Shown here one piece after another: positions 33,103 to 40,984 of a DNA stretch of 40,984 bases. Position numbers and translations under genes: made by a program. Source of the stretch: Candidatus Brevefilum sp. (GTDB taxonomy: Bacteria; Chloroflexota; Anaerolineae; Anaerolineales; Anaerolineaceae). Position 1 is the first letter of the stretch, and each line of letters begins with the position of its first letter. The stretch is from the NCBI GenBank assembly GCA_019428905.1, contig JAHYJN010000021.1, forward strand, positions 1-40,984. The letters are read 5' to 3'. The notes under the pieces were generated by a model. It saw nothing but the letters and a program-made list of their open reading frames with translations. It was not told where the DNA came from and searched no databases.

Positions 33103-34953
33103 TCACCTACCACCTATTCTCCACACCTCAACCACCGGCGGCGCGAACAGCGGTACCGCAGGCAGCAACTCCACAAAAACTGCCTCTGCGTGAGCCAGCA
33201 GTGCTGCCTCCTCCTCCGGCAGCGCCAGCGTCGAAGCTGTGCAAGCCCGGTCATATCTCTCATCTTCAAACCCGGCGATATTCGTCCCGATCCACCCGTT
33301 GCCCACATTGGGGACCGCCCAACTGGTGTATAAACCGCAATCCGGGCCGGGGAGCGGCTGCCAGGCGATCAACGCCAGGTCAAAGTCACGCCCAAACAAG
33401 GGACCACCGGGTCCGGGTGCAAACATCTCCTCAGTTGGCAGTGTTCGCACAGTCACCCCCAGGCCGCAGGCTGTCAACGCTTCCTGGATCATGACCGCCA
33501 GATCCTGGTGAAATGGGGAAGGGCCGACCAGCAGCTCAACCGAGAAAGGCGTCCCGTTGAACACGTTAAGCACGTTCCAAGAAATGCGCGGCGTGGACGG
33601 GTCACCGTCATAATCAATCCAGCCCGCGCTATCCAGCAAGGCCGCGCCGGCTTCCGGATTGAAGACGATCCCCTGCTCCAGGGTTGAGCCCGCGGGCGAC
33701 ACAAAGCTCGGCCAGGGTGACCCCCACCCCCCCGTCGTCGCCGCCGCCAGCACCTGGCGGTCCAAGCACGCGGCGATCCCTTGGCGGGTCCGCACGTCGG
33801 CAAAATAATCCCGCCGCTGGGCGAAGATCGGGTTATTTAGGGCATCATACTCGGCAGGACTCACACCAAAAACCAGCTGCGTCCAGGCCTCACCGCTCCG
33901 CACGCGCAGGTCAACCCCCGCCTGTCCTTCTATCTCAGCCAGCAGCCCTGGTTCGGAAGCCAGGCGGAAGCTGGCATCCAGCACGTCACATGCCCCTTCC
34001 TGCAGCGCTGCCCAACCGGCGTCTGGACTACCCTGCACAACCCGGAAGACAACCTGGTCTGAATCGGGAATCTCAACTGCAGCGTTGAAATAATGCGGGT
34101 TTCTCACCAAGCGCAACTCGCCTGCGTCCCACCCAGCCAGGGTAAAGGGTCCATAACTGGGAAGTGAGGTTGTCCACAGCGCATCATCAGCCACCTGGCC
34201 AAAATCAACACCAGTGTCAAAGGCATGCATTGGCAACGGCGACCAGAAAAAACGTCCCAGGTCTGGGCTGGCAAATCCAGGGAATCCGACCCATGTGACG
34301 GTACGGTCATCCAGCGCGCTGTACCCGGCTGTATGCGCCTCTGCCCAACCATTGGCAGGGGAGTCCGGGGCGCTGGCCAGCCTGAAGCTGAAGGCCGAAT
34401 CCCCAGCGGAAACCGGCGTCCCGTCGGACCAGGTCAGATCGTCCCGCAGTTTGAAGTCGATCACCATCTGGTCCATTTCCAGCGGGTCCACCCCGTTCCA
34501 GGTGATGGCACAGTTCGCATCCCGGCAGCCGCTCGGGCGCACCCACACGCCTTCTATGGCGGATACCAGCTCACCGCGTGCGTTGACGACGGTCTGCCCC
34601 CGCCGGATAGGGACCGGCTCCAGCCGCAGGCCACCGTCACTTTGGCTGGGGAGCTTGTCAAGGACTTGCGATGTAAAAAGGGCGTTGTCAGGATCCAATA
34701 GCTGGGGGTACAACAAAGACAAAATCCGCTCTTTGGCGGGCGAGTTTCCACCAGAATAGGGGAAAAGCGTCTCGGGCAGCCCGGTTGTGCACACGTTCAA
34801 TACCACCGGCGGGTGTTCAGTCGGTGTAGGGCTGGGGATCACCTGAGAGGTCTCGGTAGGGATGGGCTGTTCAACCAGCGGGTCATCCACGACTGCATTG
34901 CAAGCAGACAGTAAAAACACAGCCAGGAGGATCACCATAACAACTTTGTTCAT
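33103..34953 (-). CDS. Orphan peptide-binding lipoprotein (SBP_bac_5, normal domain order)
   Basis: A 616-residue extracytoplasmic binding protein with signal peptide and lipobox LSAC (Cys about 18), then a Pro/Thr-rich linker (TETSQVIPSPTPTEHPP). The SBP_bac_5 fold is in the usual order. The N-lobe begins NVCTTGLPETLFPYSG, with DFKLRDDLTWSDGTPVSAGD at about 160. RNPHYFNAAVEIPDSDQVVF follows near 290, then RTRQGIAACLDRQVL, and the C-lobe ends LPAVPLFAPP. Several extra cysteines (CRDANC) suggest a disulfide. I prefer the ATG at 34953 with GAAGGG seven bases upstream; a TTG 15 bases earlier overlaps that motif. It lies 32 bases after rsgA, and no permease or ATPase adjoins it, so it may share a transporter encoded elsewhere. 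Confidence 0.88.
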   Translation of the reverse strand: MNKVVMVILLAVFLLSACNAVVDDPLVEQPIPTETSQVIPSPTPTEHPPVVLNVCTTGLPETLFPYSGGNSPAKERILSLLYPQLLDPDNALFTSQVLDKLPSQSDGGLRLEPVPIRRGQTVVNARGELVSAIEGVWVRPSGCRDANCAITWNGVDPLEMDQMVIDFKLRDDLTWSDGTPVSAGDSAFSFRLASAPDSPANGWAEAHTAGYSALDDRTVTWVGFPGFASPDLGRFFWSPLPMHAFDTGVDFGQVADDALWTTSLPSYGPFTLAGWDAGELRLVRNPHYFNAAVEIPDSDQVVFRVVQGSPDAGWAALQEGACDVLDASFRLASEPGLLAEIEGQAGVDLRVRSGEAWTQLVFGVSPAEYDALNNPIFAQRRDYFADVRTRQGIAACLDRQVLAAATTGGWGSPWPSFVSPAGSTLEQGIVFNPEAGAALLDSAGWIDYDGDPSTPRISWNVLNVFNGTPFSVELLVGPSPFHQDLAVMIQEALTACGLGVTVRTLPTEEMFAPGPGGPLFGRDFDLALIAWQPLPGPDCGLYTSWAVPNVGNGWIGTNIAGFEDERYDRACTASTLALPEEEAALLAHAEAVFVELLPAVPLFAPPVVEVWRIGGR

Positions 34954-34985
34954 ATTTTTTCCCTTCAACAGTCACCACCCATCAG

Positions 34986-35936
34986 TTAATCAAATTCGCC
35001 CTCGTCCATAAATTCTTCCGAATCATCCCCAAAACGCAGCCTCAAGTAGGAATTGTAGCGTTCTCGAGCGACTTCGCCAGCATCCACGGCGGCCAAAACC
35101 GCACAGCCCGGCTCGTGGGTGTGGGTGCAATCTGAGAATTGGCAGTCCGACACCAGGTCCCGCATTTCAATAAAATAGGCGTCTAATTCCTCCGGTTCGG
35201 TGTCCCACAGCGCCAGCGAACGGATGCCCGGGGTGTCAGCCACATATCCGCCGACATCCAGCGGGAACAACTCCCGCACCCGGGTGGTATGCCGCCCTTT
35301 CGAGGTTGTCTCGCTGACTGTGCGCACTTGCAAACCTAAATCGGGCTGGATGGCGTTCAATAAACTCGATTTCCCCACCCCGGAAGGCCCGGTCAGTGCG
35401 GACAGCTTTCCTTTTAAGTGCTCCCGCAGTTGCGCCACGCCCTGCCCGGTATGGGCAGAGGTGTACACCACCGGGTAGCCAAGTTGTGTGTAGATTTCAA
35501 AAATTTCCCGGGCGTGCTCCGGGGTCACCAGGTCGGCCTTATTGGCCACCACCACGGCTTCGACCGCCTGCTTTTCAGCGATCACCAGGAAGCGATCCAG
35601 CATGCGCAAGCTGGGCGAGGGCTCAGCACAGGCAAACACGGCCACAATTTGATCGGGGTTAGCCAGCAGGATCTGGCGGAACTCACGTTTGATACCCGAC
35701 CTCATACGGGAAAATTCAGCTGTGCGCTCATGGACCTGCTCGATCACGCCGCTGCCGTCTTCTTCAGGTGTGATCGTCACCCGGTCACCGACCGCCACTC
35801 TATCCCCCTCCTGCTCGCCCTGTTTCAGCCGGCCGCGCAACCGGCAGGTGTAATCACCAGCATCCGTCCTCACGGTCAGGAAACCGGATTGTGCCCGAAT
35901 CACCAGGCCATCAAGGGTGCCAGCCAACAAACTCAC
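34986..35936 (-). CDS. rsgA: Ribosome small subunit-dependent GTPase RsgA
   Basis: RsgA helps late maturation of the 30S subunit by binding near the decoding centre and hydrolysing GTP. The 316-residue protein has an N-terminal OB-fold (about 1-85), then a GTPase domain whose motifs come in permuted order, as is normal for this family: NKADL (G4, about 132), GPSGVGKSSLLN (G1, about 182), a switch region with TTSKGRHTT, and DTPGIRSL (G3, about 233). A C-terminal zinc site is built from CQFSDCTHTHEPGC. The start is a GTG overlapping the stop of the upstream PBP gene as GTGA. An orphan binding-protein gene follows 32 bases downstream. Confidence 0.95.
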   Translation of the reverse strand: MSLLAGTLDGLVIRAQSGFLTVRTDAGDYTCRLRGRLKQGEQEGDRVAVGDRVTITPEEDGSGVIEQVHERTAEFSRMRSGIKREFRQILLANPDQIVAVFACAEPSPSLRMLDRFLVIAEKQAVEAVVVANKADLVTPEHAREIFEIYTQLGYPVVYTSAHTGQGVAQLREHLKGKLSALTGPSGVGKSSLLNAIQPDLGLQVRTVSETTSKGRHTTRVRELFPLDVGGYVADTPGIRSLALWDTEPEELDAYFIEMRDLVSDCQFSDCTHTHEPGCAVLAAVDAGEVARERYNSYLRLRFGDDSEEFMDEGEFD

Positions 35937-38206
35937 TCCTCGGGCTCCTCAGCTGTTGGCCCGGGGGTCGGCGTTTCTGTCGGCAGGGGCGTGTTGGTCG
36001 GCACCGGGGTATCGGTTGGGATTGGTGTGGGCGAGGCGACCACATAGGCATAGGCCTCCCAAGGGAGAACCCGGCCGGTATCCGAGTAATTCGAGAAATA
36101 AAGCGAGACCGCTCGCCGGAAGACGGGCGCAGCCATATCCGAACCCTCTCCGGCATTTTCCAGCATCACCACCACGGCGATATCCGGCCGGTCGGGGTTA
36201 TTTAGCCGGGTATAACCGGCAAACCAGGCATGCGATGCCCCAAAGGGGTTCTGAGCAGTGCCGGTTTTGCCGTATGGCTGGTAACGCAAGGTGCCCAGTT
36301 GGATTTGGGCAGTGCCGCGCGGGTTGGTGATCACATCGCGCATCGCGTTTTGGATGATGGTTAAATTCTCAGGGGAAACAGGCAGGCTCCCGCTGACCTC
36401 GGGCTCAAAGGTGTAGGTCGGATCGCCGTTCGAGGGGCCGATGGCATCGATCAGGGTGGGCTGATACAGCGTCCCGCCGTTACCCACCGCAGCGGTGAAG
36501 GCCGCGACTTGCAACGGGGTGACGGTCATCTCGCCCTGTCCGATCGCTAACTGGACGTTCTGCTCGCAGCTGGTCGCCTGGACCGGGATGTTCCCGGGCT
36601 GTTCAGCGACCTCCACACCGGTGGCTCTCCCCAACCCAAAGCTGCGTGACATCTCGATCAGCGCGTCCGGGTTGCCGGTCAGCATCAACTGCTCGCCGAT
36701 CAGGTAAAACCACGGGTTGCACGAGCGCATCAACCCCGCAGGGAGCGTCAGGTCACCGCTGGGCGGACGATCCTTCTCAAAAGTCCAGTCATACAGTTCG
36801 TTGCCGCACACCACGATTGAATGGCCGCAGTAAATCGAATCGGTCTGATCGTAAATGCCGGTTTCCAGGGCGGTTGCCATGGTCACAATCTTAAACACCG
36901 AACCCAATGGGTACTGCCCACTTGTCGCCCGGTTGAAAACAGGGTCGTTGGGCTGCGCATAGGGGTTTGTGGCATAGATAAAGTTCTGGTTATTGATGTC
37001 AAACAGGTTCGGGTCAAACTGGGGGTTGGAGACCATCGCCAGCACCCGGCCTGTTTCCAGTTCCATCACCACGATCGCACCGCGGTAATTGCCCAGGGAT
37101 TGCTGCAATCGGTATTGCAGCCCGGGTTCAATGGTGGTCGTGATCGACTGCCCCGGTGCAGCAGGCCGTTCAGCCAGCTTTGAAATGATCTGACCATTCG
37201 CATCTTTCAAATATAAGGTTGCCCCACGCTCTCCTGAGAGCACGTCCTCAAAACTGAGTTCCAACCCGGTGGCACCAAAACGCTCATTGGGTGAATACCC
37301 CAGGCGCAAATAGCGGTTCAACTCTTGCTCCGAGATGTAGGTCAGGTGACCCACGGTCTGTGGCGCCAGGCCGCCATCATAGTAAAAGCGCGAGGTATAG
37401 TAATTCAGATAAACCCCGGTCAGGGTGCTGATCGAGCCCATGTTGGCATCAACGTCTGCACGAGTCGCCTCCCCTAGGGGCACGTAATCGTTGGGCAGGG
37501 CTCTCTCCACCATTTCGATGATCTCATCGATCTGGTAGATCGTCAGTCGGGCCATGGTGTTATAAAACAACGTCATGCGGTTCTGATCAAGGTTGCTGGG
37601 GATGAACCCGATGGCAACAGCATCCTCCTGGGCTGCCAGCGGAAACCCATTGCTGGCGTAGATGTCCCCTCGCGGCGTCGATTGACGTACGATCTCGAGC
37701 GCATTGCCGCCGATTAAATCCGGCATGATCAAGCCCTCATGCCATTCAAGGCGCCACTCGCCACCCTCCCGCACCAATGACATCTCGATATCACGGCTCA
37801 GGGTCCCAAAAAAGTTCGTGTGATAATTCAAATGCAGCCGGGCAGCAGCCTGGTTGGGATTGGTCTCACTTGAGAGGATCTCGTAGGTGATCCCTTCATC
37901 AAACAGCAGGGTCAGCGCGATGGCGGTACTGGTAAAGCGCGCCGTGAAATCCTCTTCAGAGATCGCCCTGCGGCTCTCGCCAGACAGCAAGCTATACATG
38001 CTGGTGTAATCATCGGCACGCCACGCATCCATATAGACCTCAATCAAGCTGTCAACGTCCGGCGCAGGGGTGACATGCACCTGAGGGTCGGGTAGTGTAG
38101 CGGTCGCGGTGGGTAGGTCGTCAACTTCTGTCACCGCCGGCCCCGGCGTGCAGCCAAGGATCGCCAACAGTACGATGAAGATGAGTGTGAGTCGTAATTT
38201 TTTCAT
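35933..38206 (-). CDS. MecA-like class B penicillin-binding protein, lipoprotein
   Basis: A peptidoglycan transpeptidase of 757 residues. The signal peptide ends in lipobox LAILGC (Cys19), so the protein should be lipid-anchored rather than held by a helix. An NTF2-like MecA_N domain covers about 50-160, and a dimerisation domain about 165-330. The transpeptidase has SVFK (Ser436/Lys439), SCN in MRSCNPWFYLIG and KTG in PYGKTGTAQNP. The Pro/Thr-rich C-terminal tail (PTPIPTDTPVPTNTPLPTE) is likely disordered. The ATG at 38206 has GGAG eight bases upstream; an in-frame ATG six bases earlier is too close to that GGAG. It is a paralogue of the next gene upstream and overlaps rsgA by four bases. 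Confidence 0.93.
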   Translation of the reverse strand: MKKLRLTLIFIVLLAILGCTPGPAVTEVDDLPTATATLPDPQVHVTPAPDVDSLIEVYMDAWRADDYTSMYSLLSGESRRAISEEDFTARFTSTAIALTLLFDEGITYEILSSETNPNQAAARLHLNYHTNFFGTLSRDIEMSLVREGGEWRLEWHEGLIMPDLIGGNALEIVRQSTPRGDIYASNGFPLAAQEDAVAIGFIPSNLDQNRMTLFYNTMARLTIYQIDEIIEMVERALPNDYVPLGEATRADVDANMGSISTLTGVYLNYYTSRFYYDGGLAPQTVGHLTYISEQELNRYLRLGYSPNERFGATGLELSFEDVLSGERGATLYLKDANGQIISKLAERPAAPGQSITTTIEPGLQYRLQQSLGNYRGAIVVMELETGRVLAMVSNPQFDPNLFDINNQNFIYATNPYAQPNDPVFNRATSGQYPLGSVFKIVTMATALETGIYDQTDSIYCGHSIVVCGNELYDWTFEKDRPPSGDLTLPAGLMRSCNPWFYLIGEQLMLTGNPDALIEMSRSFGLGRATGVEVAEQPGNIPVQATSCEQNVQLAIGQGEMTVTPLQVAAFTAAVGNGGTLYQPTLIDAIGPSNGDPTYTFEPEVSGSLPVSPENLTIIQNAMRDVITNPRGTAQIQLGTLRYQPYGKTGTAQNPFGASHAWFAGYTRLNNPDRPDIAVVVMLENAGEGSDMAAPVFRRAVSLYFSNYSDTGRVLPWEAYAYVVASPTPIPTDTPVPTNTPLPTETPTPGPTAEEPEE

Positions 38207-38481
38207 GGACATTGCTCCAGTGATGCGGATAAAGCTTCGCATCCGCTTATTTCACGGTCATTGATTATACTGTGTGATTTCATGAGTTGGTAGTTCGTAG
38301 GTATTAGCTGAAAGGTGAAAGCTAAAAGCTGAAAGCAAATAGGGGGAAGTGGTCAAGTAATCGTCCGTAATCCATCGTTTTTAAGTTCTACCGACTAAGT
38401 TCTAACGACTAAGCTCTACCAACTAGGTTCTTCCAACGAAGCTCTCCCTGCTTAAAATCAAGCTGCGAGTCGTGCTAGGAA
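38207..38481. repeat. Intergenic simple repeats, including a 14-bp tandem repeat
   Basis: Between the two PBP genes, four full diverged 14-bp units (AAGTTCTACCGACT, AAGTTCTAACGACT, AAGCTCTACCAACT, AGGTTCTTCCAACG) run from 38383 to 38438, with a part copy after. AAGCTGAAAG-type runs lie at about 38308-38337. No gene or clear promoter is seen. Confidence 0.75.
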
Positions 38482-40671
38482 TTATTCGTCAGGTTCAACT
38501 TCTGGTTGATAAGGGACATACGGTTCAGTCTCCCAGGGCATTAATCCGGCTGGATCTGCACCATCTGAGAAATACAGTGAAATCGCCCGCCGAAATACGG
38601 GCGCAGCCATCACAGAGCCTTCGCCGCTGTTCTCGATGATCACCGCCACGGCAATATCCGGTCGATCGGGGTCATTCGCCCGGCTGTACCCGGCAAACCA
38701 GGCATGCGAATTGCCGGTGGGCGTTTGGGCTGTCCCGGTTTTTCCCGAGACCGGCACCGTCAACCCCTCCATCGCCCAATAACCAGTGCCTCGCATCTCT
38801 TCCACCACCATGCGCAGCGCTTCGGCAACCGCAGCCAGGGTCTCCTGCGAGATCGGCAGCTGACCCAGCGGGTCAGGAGAAAACTCAAAACTGGATTCTC
38901 CGGATCCCGGACGGATGCTTTCCACCAGCGCCGGGCGGTACAGGGTGCCGCCGTTAGCCAGGGCAGCAAACAACGAGGCCACCTGCAGCGGGGTGACCAG
39001 CACCTCGCCCTGGCCGATGGCAATCTGGGCACTGTTGACACAGGTGCCAGCCATTTCAGGGATATTACCCGCCGCCTCAGGGATGTCAATCCCTGTCCTA
39101 GCACCCAGGCCAAAGCCGAAAGCCATATTCGAAAGCAGCCCGTCCATCCCATCAGTGAATAGATTCTCACCGATGTAATAAAACCACGGGTTGCAGGAGC
39201 GCATCAGACCTTCCAATAAATTCAGCTCGCCGCTGGGGGCAACGCCGTAGCCCAGGGTCCAATCGTACAATGTGACGCTGTCGCACACCCACATCGAATG
39301 GCCGCAGTACAACGATGAACCGCTGCGATACAGACCGGATTCCAATCCAGCAGACATCGAGATCACCTTGAACACCGAGCCGAGGGGATACTGGCCCTGG
39401 GTAGCACGGTTGAACAGCGGTTGGTCGGGATTAGTAAAGTACGATTCTAGTAAGCTGCGGTCAATTTCGGTCAGGTCAAAGGCGTTCGGGTCAAAATGGG
39501 GGTTGGAGACCAGCGCCAGCACCCGGCCGGTATCCGCTTCCATCACCACCACCGCCGCACGCTGGTCCCCTAAAGAGGCTTGCAGCTGCATCTGCAGCCG
39601 CTTATCCAGGGTGGTTGTGATCGACTGCCCCGGGACGGGGTCGCTGGCAGCCAGCAGGGATTGAATCTCGCCGCCGCGGCTCATCAAATACAGCGACCCG
39701 CCGTGCACCCCAGCCAGTTCGGTCTCAAAAGCGGCTTCCAAACCCGCCGCCCCGATGCGTTCATCTTGCTGATACCCCAGGCGTGTATATTCTTCTAATT
39801 GTTCTTCAGGGATGAACAGCATATACCCCACGGCATGGGGCGCGACACCGCCGTCCACATAGAAGCGGGACCGGAACTCCGTTATGCGCACACCGCTCAG
39901 CCCCCGCAGGGCCTCGATGTGCGGCGCTGCCGCTGCCTGGGTCAGGGAGACCACGGGCAAGTACCAATCCGCCGGGGTCGACTCGACCTGCCGAGCCAGG
40001 GACTCGGGATTATAAAAGCTGATCTCTGCCAGGGTTTGGTAGACCTGGTCGGCCTGCTCAGGCCGCATTTCACCGGGGACCAGCCCAATGGCGATGGCAC
40101 TCTCATAAGCCGCCAGAGGTGCCCCTGACCGGTCAAAGATCCGCCCCCGGGAGGGCAGCTGGTGCACAAACTCAAGCCAGCCTCCATCTCGCAGTTCGGG
40201 CATGAGCATCCCAATCTCCCATTGGATGCGCCAGCCATCTGCTTCCCGCACCAGGGCGGCCACGGTCTCCCGCCTGAGCGTTCCTACCAGGCGGGTTTCA
40301 AAATCGACCCGGTAAGCCACTTCAGCATAGGATTCATCAGCCAGGGCTGAAAGCACATCCCCCTGGATGGATTGCAATGTCAGGGTATTGGCGATGGATT
40401 GATAAACATCGGTGAATTCATTCAGCGAGAATGCGTCCTGGCTGAGGGATGAAAGGCTGCCGTACATGGCGGGGTAATCCTCTGCTTCCCAGGCCTGGAG
40501 AAAATCGGCCACGACGGTTTGGGCAGCAGCCGCCGCTGCCGCATCCGCCTGGCGGATCCTGGCTGTCGGCTGAGGTGCCGTCGGGTTCACCGGGGCACAG
40601 GCGGCCAGCAGGACCATCAGGACCAGGAACAGGCTGGCTGTGAAATGCACCCGTTGGTGATCAGAGCTCAT
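38482..40671 (-). CDS. MecA-like class B penicillin-binding protein, lipoprotein (paralogue)
   Basis: A transpeptidase of about 729 residues with the same plan as its neighbour: signal peptide with lipobox LLAAC; an Ala-rich linker; an NTF2-like domain (VVADFLQAWEAEDYPAMYGS onward); a dimerisation domain with LPSRGRIFDRSGAPLA; and a transpeptidase with SVFK in YPLGSVFKVIS, SCN in RSCNPWFYYIG and KTG in VSGKTGTAQTP. The ATG at 40671 has GAGGA seven bases upstream; ATGs at 40677 and 40722 are less well placed. It lacks the Pro/Thr tail of its paralogue. It begins 10 bases after maf, and both encode cell envelope or division-related functions. Confidence 0.92.
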   Translation of the reverse strand: MSSDHQRVHFTASLFLVLMVLLAACAPVNPTAPQPTARIRQADAAAAAAAQTVVADFLQAWEAEDYPAMYGSLSSLSQDAFSLNEFTDVYQSIANTLTLQSIQGDVLSALADESYAEVAYRVDFETRLVGTLRRETVAALVREADGWRIQWEIGMLMPELRDGGWLEFVHQLPSRGRIFDRSGAPLAAYESAIAIGLVPGEMRPEQADQVYQTLAEISFYNPESLARQVESTPADWYLPVVSLTQAAAAPHIEALRGLSGVRITEFRSRFYVDGGVAPHAVGYMLFIPEEQLEEYTRLGYQQDERIGAAGLEAAFETELAGVHGGSLYLMSRGGEIQSLLAASDPVPGQSITTTLDKRLQMQLQASLGDQRAAVVVMEADTGRVLALVSNPHFDPNAFDLTEIDRSLLESYFTNPDQPLFNRATQGQYPLGSVFKVISMSAGLESGLYRSGSSLYCGHSMWVCDSVTLYDWTLGYGVAPSGELNLLEGLMRSCNPWFYYIGENLFTDGMDGLLSNMAFGFGLGARTGIDIPEAAGNIPEMAGTCVNSAQIAIGQGEVLVTPLQVASLFAALANGGTLYRPALVESIRPGSGESSFEFSPDPLGQLPISQETLAAVAEALRMVVEEMRGTGYWAMEGLTVPVSGKTGTAQTPTGNSHAWFAGYSRANDPDRPDIAVAVIIENSGEGSVMAAPVFRRAISLYFSDGADPAGLMPWETEPYVPYQPEVEPDE

Positions 40672-40681
40672 GTACATATCC

Positions 40682-40984
40682 TCAAGACTGCCCCAAAATG
40701 GCCTGATAGGCCGGGCAATCATAGTTCAAATGCGCCTGGCAGCGATCTGGCAGCCCGCCAGGAATGTCTGCGATAAAGGTCCGTAAGCCGACCTTTAGGT
40801 GGCACAGCGGCAAGCCCATCACCGAGGCAAAACAGCCGCGCAACCCTTCCACCGGGTGGAAGCCCGCATGCTGAATGCCGTATGCGCCAGCTTTATCCAG
40901 CGGATCGTCAGTGGCGATGTAAGCATCGATTTCAGCATCCGAATAGTGCCGCATGGGCACCTGCGTGCAACAGACCGCGTCATA
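40682..40984 (-). CDS. maf: Maf-family nucleotide pyrophosphatase (partial, N-terminus beyond window)
   Basis: Only the C-terminal 100 or so residues are in the window; the frame is open to the right edge, and the start lies beyond it. The Maf signature is clear: VPMRHYSDAEIDAYIATDDP, LDKAGAYGIQHAGF and GCFASVMGLPLCHL. Maf proteins hydrolyse dTTP, UTP or modified nucleoside triphosphates and are sometimes called septum inhibitors; which subclass this is cannot be told from the visible part. It precedes the PBP genes by 10 bases and probably shares their transcript. Confidence 0.9.
   Translation of the reverse strand, partial: YDAVCCTQVPMRHYSDAEIDAYIATDDPLDKAGAYGIQHAGFHPVEGLRGCFASVMGLPLCHLKVGLRTFIADIPGGLPDRCQAHLNYDCPAYQAILGQS

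Overview
This window reads as bacterial chromosome from a Chloroflexota lineage, most likely class Anaerolineae (inference). The support is the peptide-type ABC transporter gene sets, whose binding proteins are lipoproteins with long Glu/Val/Thr linkers, the lipoprotein class B PBPs, and intergenic DNA full of palindromic repeats. Every gene I can support lies on the minus strand, so the text follows transcription from right to left.

Housekeeping blocks sit at the two ends. On the right (40984 to 33103) are a partial maf, two paralogous MecA-like lipoprotein transpeptidases, rsgA and an orphan peptide-binding lipoprotein. On the left (7110 to 281) are tRNA-Gln(TTG), a tight glmU - CBS/CorC membrane protein - cdd - recO cluster, and proBA behind its own sigma70-type promoter.

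The middle holds two complete oligopeptide-type ABC importer operons. Operon 2 (28753 to 21263) runs binding protein, permease, permease with a large inserted domain, ATPase, ATPase, small membrane protein, then an intrinsic terminator. Operon 1 (17064 to 10670) runs ATPase, ATPase, binding protein, permease, permease. The binding proteins of both operons appear to be circularly permuted. After a normal lipoprotein signal and linker, the half of the SBP_bac_5 fold that normally comes last is encoded first and the normally N-terminal half follows. The orphan binding protein at 33103-34953 has the normal order.

The gaps between these blocks are repeat islands (7111-10669, 18533-21262, 28754-30045, 31351-33102). 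They contain (i) two intact IS110-family elements, whose ends can be set by comparison with an unoccupied paralogous site in the window, and whose 5' noncoding segment folds as a two-loop bridge RNA with guide matches to donor and target; (ii) six arrays and five single hairpins built on one 14-base arm (AAATCCCGGGGGTC and its complement), a family I do not recognise; (iii) several other palindrome families; and (iv) a 251-253 bp composite repeat. A DUF4143-type ATPase lies inside the right-hand island. The two IS110 copies are identical over about 1.14 kb but clearly diverged at one end and in both flanks, a pattern that suggests gene conversion.

All calls come from reading sequence and translations by eye. 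No database search or folding program was run.
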